Shown here: piece by piece, positions 1-7,320 of the stretch
Position numbering within the stretch: the first letter of the stretch is position 1
Layout: every line of letters starts with the position of its first letter
Assembly (NCBI RefSeq): GCF_004364325.1
Contig: NZ_SOCP01000002.1
Coordinates: forward strand, 558,001-622,000
Origin: Actinophytocola oryzae
GTDB lineage: Bacteria; Actinomycetota; Actinomycetes; Mycobacteriales; Pseudonocardiaceae
Length of the DNA stretch: 64,000 nt
Reading direction: 5' to 3'
Position numbers and translations under genes: made by a program
The notes under the pieces: model-generated
What the model was told of the DNA's origin: nothing
The model's database searches: none
What the model saw: only the letters and a program-made list of their open reading frames with translations

Positions 1-720
1 GAGCTGCACGTTCTGGTGGCCGACAGTCGCGGCGGCGGAGCAGAACGTCCGCAGGATGCCCTCGGCGCTGCGGCTGGCGAGGTCGAGCACGTTCTGCGTG
101 CCGGTCACGGAGAACACGGAAACGGCGCTGGTCTCGCGGTCGTAGCCGCGCTCGACGTGGAAGGGCTCCCAGGGCGACTCATCCTCGTTCTCGGCGATGC
201 ACATGCCGTACTTGCCGGGCTGGCCCTGGGTGGCCTTGTCCATGGTCTGGGGGGCGCCGCCGCCGATGTTCATCATGCAGAGCCGGACCGCGCGGCCGAC
301 GGTGGCGTTGGCGCGGAACCCCTGGCCGAGGCAGTTGCCCTTGCCGTTGAAGCCGAGTTCGTCGGCGATAGGGCCGTTGACCACGACGAGCACGGCCACG
401 GGGTTGGTGGTGGCCTGGATGCCGTAGGTGTTGAATTCGGGGTGGGCGAGCCCGCGGATGGCGGAGATGACCACGGGCAGGTACTCGGGCTTGCAGCCGG
501 CCATGACCGCGTTGACGGCCACGTTGTGCACGGTGGCCTCGGCACGGGTGGCCGGGATGCGCCCGAGGGAGGAGTGCGGATCGAGGTCGGTGTACTCGAG
601 CGCGGCGGCGACCCGCTCCTCGGTGGGCAGGACGATCGGCAGCCCGTCGGTCCAGCCGTTGTCCTCGTAGTGGGCGACGACCTCGTCGATGTCGCCCTCG
701 ATGGTGAGCAGCTCAGGCAT
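1..720 (-). CDS. UGSC-associated conserved protein, 3' end outside window
   Basis: The first 240 residues of a protein that runs off the left edge of the window. No catalytic family is recognised. It is clearly a paralogue of the gene at 54997-56067: both have a WxDGLP-V-PT segment near residues 18-26, then V-NAVxAGC, and later a GRAVRL...GG stretch followed by a Y-CI-EN motif. Its ATG lies in an ATGA overlap with the stop of the CoA-transferase upstream, so it belongs to the minus-strand operon that begins with the UGSC selenoprotein. In the other island the paralogue directly precedes the Cys-type UGSC gene. That repeated pairing suggests the two products act together; this is inference. 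Confidence 0.75.
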   Translation of the reverse strand, partial: MPELLTIEGDIDEVVAHYEDNGWTDGLPIVLPTEERVAAALEYTDLDPHSSLGRIPATRAEATVHNVAVNAVMAGCKPEYLPVVISAIRGLAHPEFNTYGIQATTNPVAVLVVVNGPIADELGFNGKGNCLGQGFRANATVGRAVRLCMMNIGGGAPQTMDKATQGQPGKYGMCIAENEDESPWEPFHVERGYDRETSAVSVFSVTGTQNVLDLASRSAEGILRTFCSAAATVGHQNVQL

Positions 721-2036
721 CAGATGACCCCGTCCTGGCGCAGTGCGGTGATCGTCGCGGCGGAGAGCCCGAACTCGGCGAAGACCGAGTCGTTGTCGGC
801 GCCACGGGCGGGTCCGGCGCGGCGGACGGTGTGCTCGCGGCTGGGGAACTTGGGGACGACGCCCTGCATGAGCACCGGGCCGAGGACGTCGTCGGGCACC
901 TCGATGAGGTCGCCTCGAGCCTGGAACTGCTCGTCGGCGACGATGTCGTCGGCGGAGAACACCTGCTGGTGCACGGCGTCGGCCTCGACGAGCCGCTTCT
1001 CGAGCGTGGCCCAGTCCCACTTGGCGGCCCAGACGTGCAGGAGGGCGTCGCACTCGTCGAGGAACTCGACCACCCCGGTCGGGTCGCTGGTCATCACGCC
1101 CTCGTCGATCCGGGCCATCTGCGCGTCACACTCGGCGGCGGCGAGAATGCGACGGATCGCGACGGGCCCGACCGCGCTGACGACGAACCACTTGCCGTCG
1201 GCGGAGCGGAACAGGTTACGCAGCACGCCGTGGCTCGTGAGCTTGTTGCCGGGCCGCAGCGGGGCGACGCCGAACTGCTGGTAGGCCGCGATCTGCGTGG
1301 GGATGATCCGGAACAGGCCCTCGAACAACGCCATGTCGACGACCTCGATGCCCGTGGGCGGCCCGTTGTTGGCGCGACCCCAGAGCGCGGCCATGATGCC
1401 GAACGCGCCGAAGGTGGCCGCCACGCCGTCGGCGAGGGTGCTCGACGGGAACGTCGGGGGACCGTCGGGCTCGCCGTTGAGGTGGGCGAACCCACTGATG
1501 GCCTCGGCGATCGTGCCGAAGCCGGGTCGGGTGCGCAGGGGCCCGGTCTGGCCGAACCCGGAGATCCGCAGCATGACCGCGTTGACCCCCGCCTCGGTCA
1601 GGTCGGCCGGCCCGAGGTGCCACCTCTCCAGCGTGCCGGGGCGGAAGTTCTCGCAGATGACGTCCGCCTCGCGGGCCATCTGGATCGCGATCTCCCGGCC
1701 GCGTTCGCTGTTGATGTCCAGCGTGACGACCCGCTTGCCGCGCTGGATGACCGACCACCACATCGACTGCTCGCCCTTGCGGGGGAGCATCGTGCGGATC
1801 GACGTCTTCGTGGGGTGCTCCACGGCGATGACGCTCGCCCCCAGGTCGGCCAGCAGGCTCGCCGACAGCGCCGCGGAGTACTGGTGCGACAGGTCGAGCA
1901 CGCGCAGGCCCTCGAGGATGGGGCCCTGGCCGGTCACGCCTCGGTCGGTCACGCCCTGGTCGGTCACGCCTTGCTTGGTCACGCCCTGGTCGGTCACGCC
2001 CTGGTCGGTCACGCCTCGGTCGGTCACGACGCCCAC
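720..2036 (-). CDS. CaiB/BaiF-family CoA-transferase with repeat-bearing N-terminus
   Basis: Family III CoA-transferase, which moves CoA between a donor thioester and a carboxylic acid. The fold signature LRVLDLSH...LLADLGASVI is near residues 44-70, the ENFRPGTLERWHLG segment near 129-142, and the expected catalytic Asp lies in LADGVAAT (about residue 203). The first 36 residues are a GVTDQ-like pentapeptide repeat encoded by a 15-bp tandem repeat. Every unit contains an in-frame GTG, so the true start could lie anywhere in it. The GTG at 2036 is the longest option and has no good Shine-Dalgarno; the conserved family core begins only near residue 38. The ATGA overlap with the next gene implies translational coupling. 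The substrate is unknown. Confidence 0.88.
   Translation of the reverse strand: MGVVTDRGVTDQGVTDQGVTKQGVTDQGVTDRGVTGQGPILEGLRVLDLSHQYSAALSASLLADLGASVIAVEHPTKTSIRTMLPRKGEQSMWWSVIQRGKRVVTLDINSERGREIAIQMAREADVICENFRPGTLERWHLGPADLTEAGVNAVMLRISGFGQTGPLRTRPGFGTIAEAISGFAHLNGEPDGPPTFPSSTLADGVAATFGAFGIMAALWGRANNGPPTGIEVVDMALFEGLFRIIPTQIAAYQQFGVAPLRPGNKLTSHGVLRNLFRSADGKWFVVSAVGPVAIRRILAAAECDAQMARIDEGVMTSDPTGVVEFLDECDALLHVWAAKWDWATLEKRLVEADAVHQQVFSADDIVADEQFQARGDLIEVPDDVLGPVLMQGVVPKFPSREHTVRRAGPARGADNDSVFAEFGLSAATITALRQDGVI
1924..2028 (-). repeat. 15-bp tandem repeat, seven units
   Basis: Seven contiguous 15-bp units of the form CCCTGGTCGGTCACG (plus-strand reading), diverged at one to four positions. 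They encode the GVTDQ/GVTDR/GVTKQ repeats at the amino end of the CoA-transferase. Because each unit supplies a GTG in frame, unit loss or gain would shift the start without breaking the frame. Confidence 0.9.
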
Positions 2037-2113
2037 CGCCCCGCCCTGCCCGACGCTACCTCACTGGCAACGAACGAATCGTCCACATTGCTCCCTGGAC
2101 CTGCACGAAAGTC

Positions 2114-2162
2114 CCACTCGTGCACCCAGGTTCTGTGAACTCTCCATTCGTGCGTCCAGGTT
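2114..2162. repeat. Two copies of a 19-bp element, 30-bp period
   Basis: CCACTCGTGCACCCAGGTT (2114-2132) and CCATTCGTGCGTCCAGGTT (2144-2162) match at 16 of 19 positions and are spaced by exactly 30 bp. They sit in the 139-bp gap between the two CoA-transferase genes. They look like a small dispersed intergenic repeat rather than a protein-coding segment. Confidence 0.5.
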
Positions 2163-2175
2163 TCGCGCGCTCTGC

Positions 2176-3426
2176 TCATCCTGCCGCCTCCACCCTGGCC
2201 TCGCGGCCGGCCCGTGCGACGACGCCGGCTTCCACCAGCGCGTCGATGCGTTCCTCGGCCAGCCCGAGCAGGCCGCCGAGCACCTCGTCGGTGTGCTCAC
2301 CCATCACCGGGGGCACCGTCGCGGGGCCCGGCCGCCACCGGTCGGACTCCACGGGCAGCTTGATCACGTCCAGGTCGGCCCCGTCGATCTTCTGCACGAT
2401 GCCGTTGTGCATGGCCTGCTCGGACACGATCGCGTCGTTCAGCTCGAGCACCGGGCTGTTGGGCACGTCCGCGAGCTCCAGCACGGCCAGCCACTCCTCC
2501 CGCGTCCGGCCGAGGAAGATCTGCTCCAGGGTGGACATCAGGACGTCGCGGTTGGCGAGCCGGTCCGCGTTGGACGTGAACCGGGGGTCGTCCTTCCACT
2601 CCGGACGCCCGACCGCGTCGCACAGCCGCCGCCAGAACCCGTTGGTGAACGCGCCGACCATCACGTACTGGCCGTCCGAGCACAGGAACGCCTGGTACGG
2701 CACGATCTGCGCGTGCCCGCGACCCAGGCGCGGGATGGTCTTGCCGAGCGTGGCCACCGACGGGATGTAGTTGGCCATCATCGCCATCGACGCGTCGAGC
2801 ATGGCGATCTCGACGTGCTGGCCCTCGGGCTGCGCCTCCCGACTGTGCAGTGCGGCCAGGATGCCGGCGAGCGCGAACAGGCCGGTGGCGTAGTCGGAGA
2901 TCGGCGCGCCGATGCGCACCGGCCCGCCGCCGACCTCCCCGGTGATGCCCATCAGGCCGGACACCGACTGCATGATGATGTCGTTGGCGGGCCGGTTGCG
3001 CCACGGCCCGCTCGACCCGAAAGCCGAGATCGAGCAGTAGACGAGCCCTTCCCGCACCTTGCGCAGGTCCTCGTAACCCAGGCCGTGGCGGTCGAGCACG
3101 CCGGGCCGGAAGTTCTGCACGACGACGTCGCACGTGCGGGCCAGGTCCTTCGCGAGCACCCGACCGTCCTCCGTGGACAGGTCGAGCAGCACGGACTTCT
3201 TGTTGCGGTTGAGCGCGAGGTAGTAGTCGGACTCGATGGGGCCGAGCATCGGTTCGCCCATGTACCGCGCGCCGTCGCCCCGTCCCGGCTTCTCGACCTT
3301 GATCACCTCGGCGCCGAGGTCGGCCATGAACATCGTCGCGAAGGGGCCGGCCGCCGCGTGCGAGAAGTCGAGTACCCGCAGGCCCGTCAGCGGTAGGGCG
3401 GCGGTCTGCGCGGATGTAGCTGCCAC
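2176..3426 (-). CDS. CaiB/BaiF-family CoA-transferase
   Basis: Full-length family III CoA-transferase (416 residues). It shows LRVLDFSHAAAGPF near residues 16-29, LGAEVIKVEKPG at 38-49, the NFRPGVLDRHGLGYEDL block at 105-121, and the likely catalytic Asp178 in ISDYATG. The start is a GTG at 3426 with a GAGGG about 11 bases upstream. The gene follows the UGSC selenoprotein by 35 bp and precedes a second, diverged CoA-transferase, so a heteromeric enzyme or two successive CoA transfers are both possible. By family it would activate a carboxylic acid for further breakdown; the actual acid is not indicated. Confidence 0.92.
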   Translation of the reverse strand: MAATSAQTAALPLTGLRVLDFSHAAAGPFATMFMADLGAEVIKVEKPGRGDGARYMGEPMLGPIESDYYLALNRNKKSVLLDLSTEDGRVLAKDLARTCDVVVQNFRPGVLDRHGLGYEDLRKVREGLVYCSISAFGSSGPWRNRPANDIIMQSVSGLMGITGEVGGGPVRIGAPISDYATGLFALAGILAALHSREAQPEGQHVEIAMLDASMAMMANYIPSVATLGKTIPRLGRGHAQIVPYQAFLCSDGQYVMVGAFTNGFWRRLCDAVGRPEWKDDPRFTSNADRLANRDVLMSTLEQIFLGRTREEWLAVLELADVPNSPVLELNDAIVSEQAMHNGIVQKIDGADLDVIKLPVESDRWRPGPATVPPVMGEHTDEVLGGLLGLAEERIDALVEAGVVARAGREARVEAAG

Positions 3427-3461
3427 GGTGGTGTGGTTCCCTCTCTGGTCGGTCGGGCCCG

Positions 3462-4058
3462 TCAGCGCGAGTAGGACGAACGCGGTGTCGCCGACTCGTG
3501 GTACGCCTCCGCCACCTCCTGAGCGGAGTGGGTCAGTGCGAAGACGACCTCGTCGAAGGCCTCGTCGGTGACGGCACGCATCTCCGCGTCGGAGATCTGT
3601 CCGATGGGGTGCGGCAGGACCTGGATCGCCAGGTCACCGAGGCCGAGAGCGGTCACCTCCATCCTGGCCTTGAACCCGAACGGCTCGGTGATGACCGCGA
3701 GCGCCGGGATGCCGAGCTTCTCGAGCGTGACTCCGTCGTGGACACTCCACGAGCTGCAGGAGCCTCAATCGCCGAACGCGGTGACGACGAGATCGCACGT
3801 GCGCATCTCGTCGAGCACCTCGGGCTCCATCGGCTTGCTGGCCGTCGGCTTCGCGGCGTGGACGAACTCGAGTCCCCTGTACTGGGTCGAGAGCAGTTCC
3901 TCGAGGCGGTGAAGGTAGATGTCCGCGTTCACCTTCGCGTTCCAGAGCAGGCCGATGCGCTTGCCGTCGAGTGACTCCGGTCGCCTGGAGAGCCCGCCCT
4001 CGCCGCGTGGGGCGGCGTCCGGGTCGGGCGTGGGTCGGAAGACACGGAACGTGGTCAC
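3462..4058 (-). CDS. UGSC-family selenoprotein; in-frame TGA at 3765-3767 read as Sec
   Basis: One 199-codon reading frame interrupted only by TGA at 3767-3765. Upstream of the TGA it reads CDLVVTAFGD and directly after it GSCSSWSVHDGVTLE, so the TGA occupies the first position of the family's U-G-S-C motif (Sec at about residue 98). The downstream frame aligns with the Cys-type paralogue at 56064-56603, where the same site reads GDCAGCCSCSVQDAIALE. The real terminator is TGA at 3464-3462. I prefer the GTG at 4058, preceded by GGGGAGGT with an 8-base spacer, over the ATG at 4079. A SECIS-like hairpin follows the TGA, and selA lies 8.4 kb away. Ordinary annotation would split this gene into two fragments. 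The chemistry of UGSC proteins is uncharacterised; a redox role through Sec and Cys is inference. Confidence 0.9.
3736..3767 (-). promoter_or_regulatory. Bacterial SECIS-like hairpin after the Sec codon
   Basis: Counting from the base after TGA, bases 13-19 (TCGTGGA, 3752-3746) pair perfectly with bases 23-29 (TCCACGA, 3742-3736), closing a 3-base loop GTG (3745-3743). An outer CTCC/GGAG helix can extend it across an internal bulge. The loop begins at base 20 after the UGA and starts with G. Both features match the known rules for bacterial SECIS elements: a loop about 16-37 bases downstream and a guanine in its first two positions. This is the expected SelB-binding element. Confidence 0.8.
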
Positions 4059-4080
4059 TTGAGCTGACCTCCCCACCATT

Positions 4081-4110
4081 GGGAAATACTATATATTCGA
4101 TCCTAGGTCG
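4081..4110 (-). promoter_or_regulatory. AT-rich promoter/operator upstream of the UGSC operon
   Basis: An isolated AT-rich stretch in very GC-rich DNA, beginning 22 bases upstream of the GTG start. It contains ACTATATATTCGATC (4088-4102). The same ACTATATAT core occurs at 9874-9882 in the divergent promoter of the dehydrogenase/ABC-transporter units, which suggests a shared operator or promoter. The bound factor is unknown. Confidence 0.45.
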
Positions 4111-4598
4111 TTGGCCGATCGGAGTCAATGCGCTCGCTGACGAGGAAAGCCCCTGGTCAGCGGATGCTTGACGGCTCGCAGGCCGCAGGACGGCCATGGG
4201 CACGAACGCGCAGTGACTGCATGACGATCAGCGGTGCGCGGGGGGCCCGCGCATGACGGCTCTGCCGTGCCCCACGGCAGGGCGCGGGTCCACGGTCGGA
4301 GCACGTTGGCCGGGTGGCATGCGGACGGCCGGTGGTGCGTTCGGGTCGGGTACGGCCCCGGAGGCGAGGTAGACGACGCGTGGGCTGGGACGCCCCGGCG
4401 GGCGGCGACGACACCACGGCTGCGACCGGTGGTGCACGGTGGCTGGGCCGCGGCACGGTGATCGGGCTCGTGCACGGTGGTGGGCCTGTGTGCTGATGGG
4501 CCGTGTGTGCGATGGCTGGGCGGGCGCGCGGTGATCCGCCGTGTGCTGTGGCCGACGCATGACCGTCGGCTGTGCGGTGTCGAGCCCGTGCGCCACGG
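4111..4598. other. Intergenic region, about 490 bp, no gene recognised
   Basis: Between two minus-strand operons. Short frames on both strands are low-complexity Arg/Gly/Ala/Pro and match nothing recognisable. The region is G+T-rich on the plus strand and holds two GTGCACGGTGG copies near 4431 and 4469. I looked for a tRNA-Sec here because of the neighbouring selenoprotein and did not find a convincing one. Confidence 0.5.
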
Positions 4599-5051
4599 TC
4601 AGCGGTGGACGATCGTCCAGCGTTCCGTGCGGCGGGGGCCGTCGGTGGCGCGGTACTCGGTGGCGGTCGTGACGAGGAGCATTGGGCCGTCGCGGCCCTG
4701 CTTCTCGACGACCGACTCGAACGTGGCTACCGCCTCGATGGTGTCGCCCGCCCGGATCGGTGCGTGGAAGTCCACCGAGCAGCCACCCATCAGCCTGCGG
4801 CGCAACGCCGGGTGGTCGATGACGACCTCGTCGGGTCGCCTGCGTCGCCCGTCGGCGCCGACCTCCCCGCCGACCGCGAACGGCGGTAGGAACAGCGGTG
4901 GCGCCACCGTCGGGTCGGCCGGCCTCGGCAGCCCGACGGCCTCGCAGTAGCGCAGGATGTCGGCCTCGTGGACCTCCACCACGACCGGTGCCCACGCCTG
5001 CCTGCCGATCAACGCCTCCACGGTCCTGCGTGCGTCCTCCCAGCCCGACAT
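4599..5051 (-). CDS. FAS1-type MaoC N-terminal dehydratase domain protein
   Basis: A 150-residue hotdog-fold protein of the FAS1-like/MaoC N-terminal dehydratase type. It starts MSGWEDARRTVEALIG, then has the YCEAVGLPRPADPTVAPPLFLPPFA segment (about residues 34-58), a GGCSVDFHAPIRAGDTIEA block and a late EYRATDG...W-IVHR strand. Such proteins form the non-catalytic or regulatory half of enoyl-CoA hydratases. The matching C-terminal half is encoded at 6079-6429, one gene away, so together they probably make a heteromeric hydratase. It is the last gene of the minus-strand operon, and its ATG overlaps the stop of the epimerase gene by ATGA. Confidence 0.8.
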   Translation of the reverse strand: MSGWEDARRTVEALIGRQAWAPVVVEVHEADILRYCEAVGLPRPADPTVAPPLFLPPFAVGGEVGADGRRRRPDEVVIDHPALRRRLMGGCSVDFHAPIRAGDTIEAVATFESVVEKQGRDGPMLLVTTATEYRATDGPRRTERWTIVHR

Positions 5052-6082
5052 CAGCCGCCCACCTCCTGAAGCGCCTTCCGGTAGACCTCGATCACGCGGT
5101 CCTCGCGGTCGTAGTCGAAGCAGTGGTCGCCCAGGGACCGCTCCTCGGGTGACCCGCGGCCGATCGGGTGCTCCGCCATCCACCGCGCGGTGCGGCGGGT
5201 GGCCTCGCGGACGTCCACGACATCGCGGTAACCCAGCGCACGCAGGGCACCGAGGTCGAACATCGTGTGCTGGCGCAGCGCGAACGGGTTCCCGCACGGG
5301 CTCGCCGCCAGCGGCACCGGCACCACGTCGAACTCGTGGCCAAGCGCCTCGGCCACCGTCGCGGCGATCGCGGCCACGCTCAGTACGTGCTCGTCGCCCA
5401 CGTTGAACGTGTGGCCCGCCGCGCCGGGATGGGTCAGCGTGAGCAGCACCGCCTCGGCCAGGTTCTCCGCGTACCCGCGCTGGGGCAGCATCAGCCCGTC
5501 GCCCTCCAGCGCCAGCTCGCGCCGCCCGTCCAGCACCCGGCGCACGAAGTACCACTCGAACGGCACGTACGCATACGGCCCGTAAACCATGGTGTAGCGC
5601 AGGATCGCCGCCGTGAACGCGCCGCGTGCCTCCGCCTCGGCCACCAGCGCCTCGCCGCGCTGCACCCCGGCCGAGAGCCTGTCGCCCGGCAGGTCGCCCA
5701 GTGGTCGTGGGGGTTTGGCGTCCTCCCTCAGCGGCATCGGCTGACCCGGGTCGCCCACCGGCACCTTCCACGCCGTGTAGCCGGGAAGCCCCGTGACCGC
5801 CACCAGGCGACCGATCCGTCCCGACAGGACGGTGACCACGTGCCGCAACCGTCCCGACGTCGACACCGCCGAATCGAAGGAACGGCCGTGCAGTGCGGAC
5901 TTCAGCTCCGCGAGCGACGTCGGGTCGGTGTGGACGTGCTCCACGTCCTCGCCGCCCGTGCCGAAGTCGACCTCGTGGGCTCCCGTGTGGAGGATCGTGA
6001 CCTTGTCGCCCTCGGCCACCAGCCGTCGCACGATCGCGTAGCCCGTGGGGCCGGTGCCGCCCACCACGAGCACGGTGCTCAC
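5051..6082 (-). CDS. NAD-dependent epimerase/dehydratase-like protein
   Basis: Extended-SDR-type protein of 343 residues. The nucleotide-binding motif GGTGPTG is at residues 8-14, followed by an acidic/hydrophobic Rossmann pattern, RYTMVYGPYAYVPFEWYFVRRVLDGR in the middle, and NLAEAVLLTLTHP...FNVGDE in the substrate-domain half. A typical YxxxK catalytic pair is not obvious, so it may be an atypical member that binds NAD(P) without classical epimerase chemistry. The start is a GTG at 6082 that overlaps the upstream stop by GTGA. It lies between the two halves of the hydratase, so it probably acts on the same CoA-linked or sugar-acid intermediate. Confidence 0.8.
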   Translation of the reverse strand: MSTVLVVGGTGPTGYAIVRRLVAEGDKVTILHTGAHEVDFGTGGEDVEHVHTDPTSLAELKSALHGRSFDSAVSTSGRLRHVVTVLSGRIGRLVAVTGLPGYTAWKVPVGDPGQPMPLREDAKPPRPLGDLPGDRLSAGVQRGEALVAEAEARGAFTAAILRYTMVYGPYAYVPFEWYFVRRVLDGRRELALEGDGLMLPQRGYAENLAEAVLLTLTHPGAAGHTFNVGDEHVLSVAAIAATVAEALGHEFDVVPVPLAASPCGNPFALRQHTMFDLGALRALGYRDVVDVREATRRTARWMAEHPIGRGSPEERSLGDHCFDYDREDRVIEVYRKALQEVGG

Positions 6083-6429
6083 GACCGCACCCGCGCCGAG
6101 CCCGTGACGACGGTCGTGCCATCGCCGTTGCGGATCCACACGTCCGCCGCGCCCGTCTCGGGGTCGACGGTGCCGCCGCACACCAGGTCCGTGCCGACCG
6201 GCACGACCGCGTGGTTGCGCCACTCCAGGTGCTCGACCTCCCCGGCGGGCGCGAGCACCCGCGCGAGGTAGGTGCCCAGCAGCGGGCCCTGCACGATCGA
6301 ACGCTCCAGCCCTTCCACCCGGGCGCGTTCGTGGTCGAAGTGCAGCAGTTGGAACTCCCACATGGCCGCCGCGTACCGCACGGTGTCGAGCAGGTCCGGC
6401 CGCAGGCGCAGCTCCGGCAGGTTCTCCAC
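6079..6429 (-). CDS. MaoC-like hydratase C-terminal domain protein
   Basis: A 116-residue single hotdog protein. RSIVQGPLLGTYLARVL (about residues 43-59) matches the IVHGPLLATLL-type helix start of FAS1-like/MaoC C-terminal hydratase halves. VDPETGAADVWIRNGDGTTVVTG fits the terminal beta strands. The usual catalytic His at the helix start is Gln here (VQG), which could weaken or alter hydratase activity. The GTG start at 6429 has a strong AAGGAGA four bases upstream. It pairs logically with the N-terminal-type protein at 4599-5051. Confidence 0.75.
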   Translation of the reverse strand: MENLPELRLRPDLLDTVRYAAAMWEFQLLHFDHERARVEGLERSIVQGPLLGTYLARVLAPAGEVEHLEWRNHAVVPVGTDLVCGGTVDPETGAADVWIRNGDGTTVVTGSARVRS

Positions 6430-6438
6430 GCGTTCTCC

Positions 6439-7320
6439 TTACTTGAGGTAGGGGTCCCAGTGGTCCTGCAGGCCGTCGCCGAGCATGTTGGCGCCCAGCA
6501 CGAGCGCGACGAGCGCGATGCCGGGGAACGCCGGGTACCACCAGGCGAGGGCGAGGTAGTTGCGGGAATCCGACAGCATCTGGCCCCACGACGGGGTGTT
6601 CGGGTCGACCCCGAGTCCCAGGAAGGACAGGGACGCCTCGGCGATGATGAACCACGCGAAGTTGAACGTGGTGATCACGATGATCGACGAGCGCACGTTG
6701 GGCAGCACGTAGCGCAGGATGATCCGCGCGTGGCTCGCCCCCAGCGCCCGCGCGCCGTCGACGAACGGACGTCTGGACACCGACATCGCCTCGCCGCGGA
6801 CCACCCTGGCGAACATGATCCAGCCGCCGATGACCAGCACCGCGACGATGTTGCCCACACCCCGCCCGATCGCGGCCACCACGACGATCGCGAGCGCGAG
6901 GAACGGGAACGACTGCTGGATCTCGGCGATCATCATGACGATCGCGTCGAACGCGCCGCGGAAGTACCCGGCCAGCAGACCGATGGCCACGCCGATGATC
7001 CCGGCGCCGAGCACGGCGAAACCGCCGACGAGCAGCGAGATGCGTGCGCCGTAGATGACCCTGCTGAGCATGTCCCGGCCCAGGTGGTCGGTGCCCAGCA
7101 CGTGGTCGCTCGTCCCGCCCGACTGCCACGCGGGCGGCGTGAGGCGGTGGATCAGGTCGATGGCGTTCGGGTCGTGCGGTGCGAGCAGCGGCGCGAGGAT
7201 CGCGACGAGCACGACCGGCACCACCAGCACCAGGCCGACGATGATCTGCGCACGCCCGGGTTTGCGGACCCGGTGGGCCCGCGTTGCCGACGCGGGCACC
7301 CGGATCGCGATCTCCGCCAT
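6439..7320 (-). CDS. Peptide/nickel-type ABC transporter permease (DppC-like)
   Basis: A 293-residue inner-membrane permease. The N-terminal OppC_N-type segment has a transmembrane helix (about residues 24-46), then HVLGTDHLGRDMLSRVIYGAR (about 73-93), which is diagnostic for DppC/OppC, and the EAA loop GARALGASHARIILRYVLPN (about 187-206). Further helices follow. Its ATG overlaps the stop of the DppB-like gene by ATGA. No ATPase gene lies in this operon, so the transporter must borrow ATPase subunits encoded elsewhere, or they have been lost. Confidence 0.93.
   Translation of the reverse strand: MAEIAIRVPASATRAHRVRKPGRAQIIVGLVLVVPVVLVAILAPLLAPHDPNAIDLIHRLTPPAWQSGGTSDHVLGTDHLGRDMLSRVIYGARISLLVGGFAVLGAGIIGVAIGLLAGYFRGAFDAIVMMIAEIQQSFPFLALAIVVVAAIGRGVGNIVAVLVIGGWIMFARVVRGEAMSVSRRPFVDGARALGASHARIILRYVLPNVRSSIIVITTFNFAWFIIAEASLSFLGLGVDPNTPSWGQMLSDSRNYLALAWWYPAFPGIALVALVLGANMLGDGLQDHWDPYLK

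Noticed and set aside
5051..7129. Long minus-strand frame extending the epimerase upstream
   Set aside because: The upstream portion lies over the DppC and hydratase genes in another frame and is Arg-rich; the GTG at 6082 with its GTGA overlap is the real start.
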